DNA of 64,000 nt from JAWLHA01 sp041690535 (GTDB lineage: Bacteria; Pseudomonadota; Gammaproteobacteria; Thiohalomonadales; Thiohalomonadaceae). A program made the position numbers and the translations under genes. Shown in pieces: positions 36,536 to 44,627 of this stretch (position 1 is the first letter of the stretch; every line of letters starts with the position of its first letter). The notes below the pieces were generated by a model, which was given only the letters and a program-made list of their open reading frames with translations, was not told where the DNA came from and did no database searches. The stretch spans positions 84,812-148,811 of the forward strand of contig JAWLHA010000002.1 in the NCBI GenBank assembly GCA_041690535.1, in the 5' to 3' direction.

Positions 36536-37420
36536 TTATTCCAGGTGGTAGCCAGGGGCAATGACGAGGTTTTCTACGCCATACAGTGCCTGTCGGTTCT
36601 TGAGCCACAGGTGGTATTCCGCCCCATGAAGACTGTGATCCTCGGAGCAGTCGACGTTCCAACGCCGAAGCACGTACCCAGCGACGGCTGCGCGGACATT
36701 GACATGCAGCACGCCGTCGACCATGTCGTACTCGCGCTCGATGGTCTCCGTATATCGAACGCTCGGGTGTGGCACGATTTCTAATTCAACAACCCGGTTC
36801 CACTGGATATCGGCGTCTTTCCGCTCATGCTCACCGATCCTGCCCTCCTCAAGTATTCGGGGCTCGGAAATCCGATTGATGACGAAGTCGGTAAAACGGG
36901 ATCGCCTGCGGTCGTAGGCGCGGACGTGCCAGCGGAGTCCGTTGTCCACCAGCATGAACGGTACGACCTCGCGTGTCGTCTCCCCGCTGCTCAAGGAGCG
37001 GTAGGTGATTTCGACGACCTGACGCTGATGGATGGCCCGCGTCAGAACGGACAGAGTATCGAGCTGCGGGGTGTTGAGCTCAGCCGGGGTCTCGCATGCA
37101 ATATGGGGCTTGTGAGATGCAACAAAGTCATCGCCGAATCCATGTGCCAGCGCAGTCAGCGCCTGGTGGCTGCTGTATTCGAATAGTGGTCGGAACGACT
37201 CCGCACGAGTGTACAGCTTGGCCTTGGTGTCGTACTCCAGGTTCCCGAAAGCCAATTCCTTATAAAGGGTAAGGTCGCGTGTCGCCGCAGCCTCTTTGAT
37301 TCCGAACCGATTCACTAGGTCCTGACGACCGATGGTCCCGAGGAACCGGAGCCGAAAGTCGATGTGGGAGAGGCGTTCCTGCTGAGCCTGACTGACGTCA
37401 CCCAGGCGAGTAGGAGCCAT
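36536..37420 (-). CDS. WYL-domain transcriptional regulator (CapW/BrxR-like)
   Basis: 294 residues from ATG 37420; an in-frame ATG at 37492 is excluded because it lies in the -35 box of the promoter. The N-terminal winged helix (RLRFLGTIGRQDLVNRFGIKEAAATRDL) is followed by a WYL domain (VEITYRSLSSGETTREV, then RWHVRAYDRRRSRFTDFVINRIS) and a WCX-type C-terminus. This is the layout of BrxR/CapW repressors that control BREX and CBASS loci. It is divergent from the ubiquitin-like operon and co-directional with hsdM, so it could control both. Confidence 0.85.
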   Translation of the reverse strand: MAPTRLGDVSQAQQERLSHIDFRLRFLGTIGRQDLVNRFGIKEAAATRDLTLYKELAFGNLEYDTKAKLYTRAESFRPLFEYSSHQALTALAHGFGDDFVASHKPHIACETPAELNTPQLDTLSVLTRAIHQRQVVEITYRSLSSGETTREVVPFMLVDNGLRWHVRAYDRRRSRFTDFVINRISEPRILEEGRIGEHERKDADIQWNRVVELEIVPHPSVRYTETIEREYDMVDGVLHVNVRAAVAGYVLRRWNVDCSEDHSLHGAEYHLWLKNRQALYGVENLVIAPGYHLE

Positions 37421-37462
37421 ATTACCTTCCTGTTTGAGTGGGTTAAGACCTGTCATGGCGTC

Positions 37463-37492
37463 ATAATACGGACGGATCTCCATAAATGTCAA
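37463..37492 (-). promoter_or_regulatory. Sigma-70 promoter of the WYL regulator
   Basis: On the minus strand TTGACA (37487-37492) and TATTAT (37463-37468) are separated by 18 bp. The predicted start of transcription near 37456 lies 36 nt before ATG 37420, which fixes the start of the regulator. Confidence 0.75.
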
Positions 37493-37509
37493 TTTGAGCG
37501 GTTGCGCTA

Positions 37510-37546
37510 ATCGTTTTGATGATGGTACGCTATCGCAACGATGATG
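37510..37546. promoter_or_regulatory. Direct repeat ATCG-N4-GATGATG, candidate WYL operator
   Basis: Two copies, at 37510-37524 and 37532-37546, start 22 bp apart, about two helical turns. They lie between the WYL promoter and the first gene of the plus-strand operon, so they are good candidates for repressor binding sites. Confidence 0.5.
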
Positions 37547-37592
37547 ACAGGCTCATCACCGCAAGGGCAATTGGCAAACATCGGAGGCGGAC

Positions 37593-37766
37593 ATGGCTAC
37601 AAATCCCCCGAAAGGCGATGGACATCGTAATGGCGCCGTCAGGCAACGTTCCCAAACCCAGACTCCGTCAGGGCACTGGGTGAAGCGGGACGCCGAGACG
37701 GGCCGTTTCATGGACGTGAAGACGTCGGACAAGACCCCGTTCAAAGGGGTACGCAAGGAGAAGTAA
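37593..37766 (+). CDS. Small basic protein, 57 aa
   Basis: ATG 37593 has GGAGG at 37583-37587. The protein contains GHWVKRDAETGRFMDVKTSD and ends PFKGVRKEK. Small proteins with a TGRFMDxK...PFKGVRKE pattern occur widely in Proteobacteria but I know no function for them. Its stop overlaps the next ATG (TAATG), so it is the first gene of the plus-strand operon and is coupled to the DUF457 gene. It is too short and basic to be a ubiquitin-like protein. Confidence 0.75.
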   Translation: MATNPPKGDGHRNGAVRQRSQTQTPSGHWVKRDAETGRFMDVKTSDKTPFKGVRKEK

Positions 37767-38134
37767 TGAACGGACCCACCCATCAACTGGCGGGCGCGGT
37801 GGCCGCGATTGCCATCAGCGCCAATGACCATGAGCATAAGTCCAGCCCCCTGCACCATCCGGTTGCAGCCGGAACCGTAGGGGCTCTACTGGGCAAGCTC
37901 CCGGATGCCCTCGAACCTGCCCTGCGCAATCCGCACCACCGGCAATTCTTCCACAGCTTCGCCATGCTCGGGCTGGTGGGATGGGGGGTTCACAAAGTCC
38001 ATCAGTGGGAGCCAGAAGACGACCTTGAGCGCCTGCTTCGCGGCCTACTGATGGTCGGCGGCATCGCGTACCTGAGCCATCTTGCCCTGGATGCGTTAAC
38101 GAGCCGGTCACTTCCATTTGTCGGTCGGGTGTAG
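37766..38134 (+). CDS. DUF457/YdjM-like membrane-associated hydrolase
   Basis: 122 residues with the layout of YdjM-type proteins: KLPDALEP (the usual LPDxD position), PHHRQFFHSF (the HRxxxHS motif, residues 56-65) and a C-terminal HLALDALT (His-x3-Asp). Predicted membrane segments are near 9-19, 66-78 and 92-108. These proteins are predicted metal-dependent hydrolases in the inner membrane. It is translationally coupled to the 57-aa gene and precedes the MBL gene by about 115 bp. Confidence 0.75.
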   Translation: MNGPTHQLAGAVAAIAISANDHEHKSSPLHHPVAAGTVGALLGKLPDALEPALRNPHHRQFFHSFAMLGLVGWGVHKVHQWEPEDDLERLLRGLLMVGGIAYLSHLALDALTSRSLPFVGRV

Positions 38135-38251
38135 GCGAAAAGATGAACACTCCCGAGGGTCCCTGCATAGGCGCAGCTGACTCACGGCTTTCGGACATGG
38201 TCATTCGCGTTAACGGGCAGCCTCATGCCTGCCCTGCATAAGGAGTATCCC

Positions 38252-39415
38252 GTGGCAGACGTTCATAAAGTGGTTTTCTACCCTGTAGGCAATGGGGACA
38301 CGACCCAGATCATCCTTTCCCAAGGCCGTCGGGTTCTGTTCGACTTCTGCCATCGCGGAAAAACAGCGGAAAATACTGGCACTCCGGCGCTCGATCTGAA
38401 GGCCCGCCTCAAGGATGAACTTGCGGAGGCTGATCGGGACTACTTTGACGTAGTCGCTTTCACCCATGCGGACCTCGACCACATTCAAGGCAGCACGGAG
38501 TTCTTCGAGCTTCAGCATGCCAAGAAGTACCAAGGCGAAGGTCGGATCAAGATTCAAGAGCTTTGGGTACCCGCCGCCATGCTGCTGGAGGAGGCCGACA
38601 AAGATCATCAGCAGGAAGAGTTCGTATTGCTGAGGCAAGAGGCGCGGCACCGTCTACTCGAAGGCAAGGACATTTTGGTGTTCTCGAAGCCAAAGGCGTT
38701 AATGGACTGGCTGGAGCCCCGGCTCAAGGACCGAGGAGAATCCGCCACGGCACGTGACCATCTATTCATCGATGCCGGAACCATCGTCCCTGGCTTCACG
38801 CTTGCCAACGACGACGTCGAATTCTTCTGCCACTCGCCCTTTATCAAGCACTGCGACGAAGGAGACATTATCCGCAACAGCGCCGCTCTCGTCTTCAACG
38901 TGCGCTTCCAGGCCGACGGCATGCAGTACGATTTCCTGGAGGTAGGCGATGCCACGTCGGAGGACCTGGAGGACATTGTTCGCACCACAAAGTACCACAA
39001 GAACGAAGACCGCCTTGCGTGGGATCTGTACAACGTTCCGCATCATTGCAGCTATCTGGCCCTGAACGAAGAAGGCCAGAAAGGGGAAAAAGAGACGGAG
39101 CCTAAGCCGCTGATCAAGGAACTACTGCTGAAAGGGAACCCCGATGCCTACATCGTCAGTTCCAGCAAACCGATACCCGACGTCAAGGCATCCTATGAAC
39201 AGGTGCAACCACCGCACATCCAGGCTCGCAAAACGTATGAGCGCTATTTGAGAGAGGTCGGAGGTCGCAAGTTCCTGGTGACCATGGAGGAGCCAAACGC
39301 CAACAAGCCCGAGCCAATCGTTTTCGAAATTGCAAGCGGCGGTGTGACATGGAAGCGTTCGACGTCCATCGGGGCGCCAGCCATTATCACGTCTACTCCG
39401 CCGCGGGCCGGATGA
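38252..39415 (+). CDS. Metallo-beta-lactamase-fold hydrolase with C-terminal Gly tail
   Basis: I choose GTG 38252 (387 aa) because AAGGAG lies 6 nt upstream; ATG 38225 in the same frame lacks a site. The fold is ComEC/Rec2-like: NGDTTQIIL near the start, FTHADLDHIQG (metal-binding HxDxDH, about residues 72-77), FLEVGDATSEDL and NVPHHCS. A nuclease or phosphodiesterase activity is likely. The last ~20 residues are flexible and end in PPRAG, so the C-terminal residue is Gly, as in substrates of Cap2-type E1/E2 enzymes. Its stop overlaps the next ATG. Confidence 0.8.
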   Translation: MADVHKVVFYPVGNGDTTQIILSQGRRVLFDFCHRGKTAENTGTPALDLKARLKDELAEADRDYFDVVAFTHADLDHIQGSTEFFELQHAKKYQGEGRIKIQELWVPAAMLLEEADKDHQQEEFVLLRQEARHRLLEGKDILVFSKPKALMDWLEPRLKDRGESATARDHLFIDAGTIVPGFTLANDDVEFFCHSPFIKHCDEGDIIRNSAALVFNVRFQADGMQYDFLEVGDATSEDLEDIVRTTKYHKNEDRLAWDLYNVPHHCSYLALNEEGQKGEKETEPKPLIKELLLKGNPDAYIVSSSKPIPDVKASYEQVQPPHIQARKTYERYLREVGGRKFLVTMEEPNANKPEPIVFEIASGGVTWKRSTSIGAPAIITSTPPRAG

Positions 39416-41673
39416 CGGTCTGGATAATGGCTGAGGAGTACTATGAGCTCGCGAACGTCGTAATGGCCAACGACGTAAGCGAACTGATCATCCCCCGTGC
39501 GATAGCGTTGCACGATGCGATCCAGCGCGACCGCGATTACTCACTGGTTGAAATATTGCGCCATCTAGATGATGGCAAACCAACACTTGAGTGCCTTATC
39601 GTGGACGTCGAGTGCGATGACGTCCCGGGAAAGAACCCGTTCGGGATCCAATATCGCGAACGCTTGGCACTATGCGTACCTGATGACGCCAAGACTTTAA
39701 TCGAGGTTCTTGCATTGCGAAAAGGCTTTCCAGCTCTGATGCACCAGAACCAGGGCGTACCCGACGTACCTGCCAGCCTCTGCCTGTATTTTGAACCGCC
39801 CGAGGTAGTGACGCGCACCTGGACGCCACAGGCATTCCTCAGGCGTATCCAATGGTGGCTGGAGAAAAGCGCCCGAAATGAGATACATCCTGCTGACCAG
39901 CCCGTCGAGCACCTGTTCTTTGCCAGCAAATACGAGCTTGTGCTGCCTTGGAATCTGGACGCGTTAAAAGCGAATCCAGACCAACGTTTCGTCGTTATCC
40001 GCCAGCAAGAGCGTCCCGACGGAGGTTTAACCTGCCTTTTGGTACCTGTAGCGCCGAATGCAACGCCGAAAAAGCCGGCCAAGCACATTGAACTGGTATT
40101 GCCCCCTATCCTTCACGGCTTCATCGAGCGAGATCCGGCGACGCTGGGGCAATTGGCGGATCTCCTGGCACGGCGCGGTGTAGACCTTATTGGCCCTTTG
40201 CGTACGGCCCTACAGACCGGGATCGGCGAAAAGGGAGCGGCTGCTTCGCGCAATGACCTAGGAACTGTCATTCTCCTGCAGATACCTATCCGCCGAACAG
40301 CTGACGCCGAACCTGACCGAGTCGCCCACCGCGCGTTCTTCATCCCAGGCAGCTCCCTCGAGCTTGGTCTCGCCTGTAGTGCATTGTTCTTACTTGAGAA
40401 CCGCTACTACAAGGACGTAATGAACCCGAACCCCTCAACAGCATGGCGTGACGAACCCTTGCTCCCTATGGAGGTGCTTCAGCAGAATGATGGCGCTGCT
40501 GCTCGGCGCCAGTCCGGTATCAAAGAGGAAGGGCCAACAAGTGTACTGATCGGCGCTGGCTCTCTTGGTGGCGCACTACTGAACCTGTGGGGCCGCAGCG
40601 GCTGGGGCCGCTGGACCACCATCGATAAGGACCATGTCAAGCCTCATAACCTCTCGCGACACGCTGCTTATGCACAGCACATCGGCGAAACCAAGGCCAC
40701 CGTCGCCGCCGAATTGCATGCCGCGGCGATGCTTGGCGCGACTGAAATCACCCCCGTCGTGGCAGATGCTTGCAACCTTGAGCACGAGGATGTTGCTCAG
40801 GCACTCAGTAATTCCGACTTAGTTGTCGATGCCTCCACGACCCTCGAATACCCGCGGGCCGCAAGCGCCGTTGACACCTTACCACGGCATCTCTCCGTGT
40901 TCGTGACTCCAAATGGCAATGCGGCGGTTTTGCTTGCCGAAGATGCAGAACGGGCGCAGCGACTCCGCACATTGGAAGCGCAGTATTACCGTGCCCTGAT
41001 CGAGCAGGACTGGGGCCAAGTCCACCTCGCGGGCCATTCAGGTACGTTCTGGAGCGGAGCGAGTTGTCGCGACATTTCGGTTGTGATGCCCTATTCCCGC
41101 ATTATGGGGCACGCGAGCACACTGGCCGAGCAAGTTCAATTTGCCTCGACTAGCGAGGATGCCCTGATCCGCGTTTGGCAACGAGAACCCTCTTGCGGTG
41201 GTGTCGAAGTACGCGATGTGCCCGTAATGGCGGAACAACGCCTTGAGCTTGAGGAACTTGGCCTGTACATAGACGACGGCGTGTTGCAGCAATTGCGTCA
41301 GTTACGTCAACAGGGATTTCCCCACGAAACAGGTGGCGTATTGCTTGGCTATTACGATTTCAACATCAAGGCTGTAGTCGTGGTCAAAGGACTCCCTGCT
41401 CCACCGGACAGCAAAGCCAGCTCAACGTCTTTTGAGCGGGGCGTCGATGGGCTCGCAGAAGCCGTCAAAGATGCCGCTGAACGAACTGCTGGTACGGTTC
41501 GCTATATCGGCGAATGGCACAGTCATCCTCCCGGGCACCCTGCTTCACCTAGTCGGGACGATCTTGTACAACTCATCCACTTGGCGCTTGGCATGGCCGA
41601 CGACGGCCTACCCGCCGTACAACTCATCGTGGGTGAAGAGGATGTTCGTGTTTTACAAGGAACGGCGCGCTGA
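39412..41673 (+). CDS. E2-E1-JAB fusion of ubiquitin-like conjugation type
   Basis: 753 residues from ATG 39412, which overlaps the previous stop as ATGA; a start at 39349 would overlap by 67 bp. An E2-like N-terminal domain has MHQN..SLCLYF with candidate catalytic Cys124 and a WWLEKSA helix. The E1/ThiF domain has LIGAGSLGGALL (about 379-390) and a candidate catalytic Cys552 in SGASCRDIS. The C-terminal JAB/JAMM peptidase has HETGGVLLG (Glu639) and EWHSHPPGHPASPSRDD (701-717). Together these are the Cap2 and Cap3 functions of type II CBASS in one chain. No CD-NTase is nearby. Confidence 0.88.
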   Translation: MTVWIMAEEYYELANVVMANDVSELIIPRAIALHDAIQRDRDYSLVEILRHLDDGKPTLECLIVDVECDDVPGKNPFGIQYRERLALCVPDDAKTLIEVLALRKGFPALMHQNQGVPDVPASLCLYFEPPEVVTRTWTPQAFLRRIQWWLEKSARNEIHPADQPVEHLFFASKYELVLPWNLDALKANPDQRFVVIRQQERPDGGLTCLLVPVAPNATPKKPAKHIELVLPPILHGFIERDPATLGQLADLLARRGVDLIGPLRTALQTGIGEKGAAASRNDLGTVILLQIPIRRTADAEPDRVAHRAFFIPGSSLELGLACSALFLLENRYYKDVMNPNPSTAWRDEPLLPMEVLQQNDGAAARRQSGIKEEGPTSVLIGAGSLGGALLNLWGRSGWGRWTTIDKDHVKPHNLSRHAAYAQHIGETKATVAAELHAAAMLGATEITPVVADACNLEHEDVAQALSNSDLVVDASTTLEYPRAASAVDTLPRHLSVFVTPNGNAAVLLAEDAERAQRLRTLEAQYYRALIEQDWGQVHLAGHSGTFWSGASCRDISVVMPYSRIMGHASTLAEQVQFASTSEDALIRVWQREPSCGGVEVRDVPVMAEQRLELEELGLYIDDGVLQQLRQLRQQGFPHETGGVLLGYYDFNIKAVVVVKGLPAPPDSKASSTSFERGVDGLAEAVKDAAERTAGTVRYIGEWHSHPPGHPASPSRDDLVQLIHLALGMADDGLPAVQLIVGEEDVRVLQGTAR

Positions 41674-41674
41674 C

Positions 41675-41779
41675 ATGGCTAGCACGACAATCTCCATAAC
41701 GTCCCGCGTAATACAAGACGTCCACACGCTCCCCGCGAATCTCAAACTACCAACAACACCGAGTATCGCGAATGAGTGA
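41675..41779 (+). CDS. Possible 34-aa leader or coupling ORF
   Basis: ATG 41675 opens 2 nt after the E2-E1-JAB stop and encodes MASTTISITSRVIQDVHTLP..., ending at TGA 41777-41779, which overlaps the ATG of the four-TM gene (ATGAGTGA). AAGGAA lies about 12 nt upstream. It could couple translation of the membrane protein to the upstream gene. No conserved features are seen and it may be chance. Confidence 0.3.
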   Translation: MASTTISITSRVIQDVHTLPANLKLPTTPSIANE

Positions 41780-42458
41780 CACTGAAGGCTCCAGCAGCAA
41801 AACTCTTAAAGGTCGCAATCTGGCGTGGTTAGTAGCGACGCTCGTCTTGGATTGCCTTGTTCTCTTGGTCTGGGCATTTCCGACGGCGGTGGAAGAATTG
41901 ACACCAACACGGTTGGGTGCAATTCGAGGCAGCTTGACTACATTGCTTCCGATTCCAGCCTTGCTCCTCTCATCGCTCATCTCAGCAAACGCGAAGGCCA
42001 TCCTTGTTTTCTGGCGCATCAAGTACCCACTCCCAGGTTCCCGGGCGTTTTCAGTACATGCCCCTGCAGACCATCGCATCGATTTGGAAAAGCTAAAGAA
42101 ACATGTTGGTGAGTTCCCGGTCGATGAGCGAGACCAAAATTCGAAGTGGTATGGGCTCTACAAGCAAGTCGACGCTGATCCCTCAGTCGCTGACAGCCAC
42201 AAGAACTACCTGCTGTTTCGCGACATTGCCACGATGTCGATCATTCTCTCTCTGGCGGTCCCTGTGGCGATGTACTTCAACGGCATAGACTTAACACGGA
42301 TCCTGATATGTGTAGGCTGGTTCCTAGGCCAATATCTGATTTCAGCATTTGCCGCAAGAAATGCAGGCATACGTTTCGTACAGAATGTTCTTGCCCTACA
42401 TGCGAGCGAGAAAATCGGTGACACAAGAACTTCTAAGCCCACACCGGCAACAAAGTGA
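41772..42458 (+). CDS. Four-transmembrane protein, candidate effector
   Basis: 228 residues with predicted membrane segments near 17-36, 52-70, 152-170 and 176-196, and a soluble loop of about 80 residues between TM2 and TM3 (HAPADHRIDLEKLKKHVGEFP). This resembles the S-4TM type of effector predicted in CBASS-like operons, which are thought to damage the membrane. It is the last gene of the plus-strand operon. No known motif fixes its activity. Confidence 0.7.
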   Translation: MSDTEGSSSKTLKGRNLAWLVATLVLDCLVLLVWAFPTAVEELTPTRLGAIRGSLTTLLPIPALLLSSLISANAKAILVFWRIKYPLPGSRAFSVHAPADHRIDLEKLKKHVGEFPVDERDQNSKWYGLYKQVDADPSVADSHKNYLLFRDIATMSIILSLAVPVAMYFNGIDLTRILICVGWFLGQYLISAFAARNAGIRFVQNVLALHASEKIGDTRTSKPTPATK

Positions 42459-42769
42459 AGAGTTGCCGTCGGGAGACCCAGCGATCCCGGCAAATGGGAG
42501 CACGTCTCTTCCATAGTCGGCCCAAGCTACTACGAACGCTCGACAGGGCCTGTTAGCTGCCGCTCAATAACCGGATGCAGCTATTCTAATCCAGTCACCC
42601 CAAAACCCACTCCAAGGGTGTTACGTTTTGCACACTACCACTGCGGAGCAAATGCTCGCTCAACCAGCGGGCGTACCCATATGCATGCTTCACTCCTCAC
42701 CGCCCTGTACGCATCCAGCGACAAGCCTTTTGTCCGCAAACAAGGTGTGCGAAATCCACACAGCCCGTG

Positions 42770-42783
42770 TGTCGTTGACGACA
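42770..42783. repeat. Palindrome TGTCGT-TG-ACGACA, copy 1
   Basis: 6-bp half-sites with a TG centre. A second copy starts 42 bp downstream, four helical turns away, so these look like operators for a dimeric regulator. Confidence 0.55.
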
Positions 42784-42811
42784 ACGTTCCTGCCTTTCGC
42801 GACAAAAAACC

Positions 42812-42825
42812 TGTCGTTCACGACA
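42812..42825. repeat. Palindrome TGTCGT-TC-ACGACA, copy 2
   Basis: Same half-sites as copy 1 with a TC centre. The intervening sequence has a further half-like CGCGACA. Confidence 0.55.
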
Positions 42826-42896
42826 CGATTTTCATTCTACTTTTCCGCCAAAGGATCTCAAAAGTTGATTTTTTTCTGTTTGGTTTCCTTATAGGA

Positions 42897-42942
42897 GTTA
42901 TATAACTTTATAACAGTTATAATAGTTATAATGGTTATAATA
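42897..42942. repeat. Phased AGTTATAAT-type repeats
   Basis: Four to five copies of TTATAA-containing units (GTTATATAAC, TTATAACAG, TTATAATAG, TTATAATGG, TTATAATAGG) recur at about 10-11 bp. Such phasing suggests intrinsic bending or an iteron-like protein-binding array. Confidence 0.5.
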
Positions 42943-43075
42943 GGAGCGCGCGCCAATTTCCTAAGTTTCACGTCCACCAGCAACTCTCAACCGGCGCACA
43001 GATACTCTGTATCGCAAAAGACTATTTCATCCGCAAGCGACGTCTGCGAAAAAAAACATCCGCTTAGAACAATCA

Positions 43076-43094
43076 TCGCACAGTGCCTGTGCGA
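43076..43094. repeat. Inverted repeat TCGCACAG-TGC-CTGTGCGA
   Basis: A perfect 8-bp inverted repeat with a 3-bp spacer in the noncoding region. It is probably a protein-binding site; it has no T-tract and is not a terminator. Confidence 0.5.
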
Positions 43095-43389
43095 GCCAGC
43101 ACATAGCTACGAGCATCAGAATGCGGCGTTGCAGGCCCTTTTTTTTCGTCTTCGATGTCTCGGTCTAGCCGTGGTGAGAAACCCGCTTAAATCGCAAAAA
43201 AGGTGCATTTGGAACCTTACGTAGATCTGTTCTGTTACAGCCCCACGATTGTGAACAAGGTGTTTTGCCATTCACCAAAACCGGAAAAGTTAGAGAGGTG
43301 AAATACGTCTAACGATCAGGTTTATACGTTGTAGGGTTATATCTGTTAAATAGCCCAATCCTTTCAATCTCAAGTGGCGATCACTTTGG

Positions 43390-44268
43390 TCAATCTCGTT
43401 TTCGGCGCCGTCCACGTGGATGATATTTCCGATACAACTCCTTGATGGCTAGCCAAGCTTCCGCTCTCCGCAACATGCCTGATAACTGCTCGGGATTCTG
43501 ATCGATTACTCCGTGAAGCTGCGTGCGCTCAGCGAGCATCTGTGATGACTCGGCTCCAGGGTCAGGGGCGTCAAGGGCGGATAGCAGTTGGGATCTCGTG
43601 ATCGGTTGACGGGTATCAACGTCGGTTGAGATGTAGGCCACCACGCGCTCACGGTAGCTGTGCAACCAGTCAGAGAGTGACAGCTCCCCCTTTATCACCT
43701 GCTCCCATGCTTGGTTCGCCCCCAGCACATCGAATTCACGCATTGCACCGATCCAGTCACCGTAAATACTGTGAAATCGCGGATAAGGCTCGGCACCTTC
43801 CGGCAGGTAGGCATTGGCATCCAACATGCGCCGAGCCTGACGATAACCGGCCTGATTGGTCTGGGGATCGTGGTGCGAGCAGAATTTTCGCTTCGCCACC
43901 ACATGCCGCCAGCACAGCTCACAGTAGGTCCGATATTGCCGACCGGTGGCCTTTCGAGAACGGGCCCACTCAGGTAGGACGATCAGGAGGTCTCCTACAC
44001 ACGCCTCAAGCCGATTTCCTGACCGTCGCGCTATTTCCCTTCCCGCCTGACGGAAATCCTCCCAGGAGGGGTGCTGAGGGCGTATGCGACGGGAGACACC
44101 AAGCCCAGGCACCAGCGGGTCGATGTAGTGGCGAACGAGCGTACGCGCCCGTGCGGGCATAACTGCCTGCCCGTGGGTTCGACGCTGCAACTCTTTGACG
44201 ACCTCCACCAGTTCAACGGGCCACTTCTCGAGCCCTACCAAGGAATCGGTATTACATCGTATGCCCAT
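43390..44268 (-). CDS. Unknown 292-aa protein with Cys/His cluster
   Basis: ATG 44268. Residues about 114-135 have YCELCWRHVVAKRKFCSHHDP, a CxxC...CxHH cluster that could bind zinc. The protein is otherwise helical, with a basic C-terminus (KYHPRGRRRKRD). It is transcribed toward the repeat-rich region and away from the integrase genes. Such proteins often lie near integrase genes of genomic islands. Function is unknown; a DNA-binding role is plausible from the basic tail. Confidence 0.65.
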   Translation of the reverse strand: MGIRCNTDSLVGLEKWPVELVEVVKELQRRTHGQAVMPARARTLVRHYIDPLVPGLGVSRRIRPQHPSWEDFRQAGREIARRSGNRLEACVGDLLIVLPEWARSRKATGRQYRTYCELCWRHVVAKRKFCSHHDPQTNQAGYRQARRMLDANAYLPEGAEPYPRFHSIYGDWIGAMREFDVLGANQAWEQVIKGELSLSDWLHSYRERVVAYISTDVDTRQPITRSQLLSALDAPDPGAESSQMLAERTQLHGVIDQNPEQLSGMLRRAEAWLAIKELYRKYHPRGRRRKRD

Positions 44269-44627
44269 CGCTGCCCCGCTTATTTGTACAAAATCGCGTA
44301 TTTACCTGTTTTTCCTATAGTTTGTACACTTTTCACGTTAACAAAACATGATAACGAGGAAGACGTGAGAGAAGCTGCATTATCGCAATTTGCACCCTTC
44401 TTGGGGCCATTCGGGGACAACGACAGCGCGCAACGGTCCATCCAGCGCTGGCGAGCAAGTGCGCCGCCGTTCAGGGGCTCCCTTCCCTGTCCTGCATCGA
44501 AAACCCAAACGTCCAGCTGGCAGGCTGCGCGACGCTACCCGGTCAGCAGGGCGCCCTACGAGCGCTTGGCGCAAGGTATCCCCTTGGCCGCCTGGCTCCG
44601 GGGTATGGCCGGAGGGGGTTTTCACTG
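44269..44627. promoter_or_regulatory. Divergent control region with TTTGTACA repeats
   Basis: About 360 bp between the divergent 292-aa gene and the AlpA-like gene. TTTGTACA occurs at 44283-44290 and 44321-44328, in the same orientation 38 bp apart, each with the palindrome TGTACA. They lie just upstream of the 292-aa gene and are likely operators. The remainder (44365-44620) is noncoding on present evidence. Confidence 0.5.

Larger units (their letters stand above)
42459..43389. other. 930-bp AT-rich noncoding region with several repeats
   Basis: The stretch between the four-TM gene and the convergent 292-aa gene has no convincing CDS; the two open plus-strand frames (about 95 aa each) have atypical composition. 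It is distinctly AT-rich and holds several inverted and direct repeats, listed separately. It could be a control region or replication/transfer region of the integrated element. I see no clear DnaA boxes. Confidence 0.5.

Noticed and set aside
37593..42458. Complete type II CBASS
   Set aside because: No CD-NTase gene is present, although E2, E1 and JAB functions are.
42945..42957. GCGCGCCAATTT match to the tRNA-Arg 3' end
   Set aside because: It is in the opposite orientation to the tRNA, whereas integration produces direct repeats. I treat it as coincidence.
42618..43224. Two ~95-aa plus-strand ORFs in the AT-rich region
   Set aside because: No ribosome binding sites and atypical composition; the region is better explained as noncoding with repeats.
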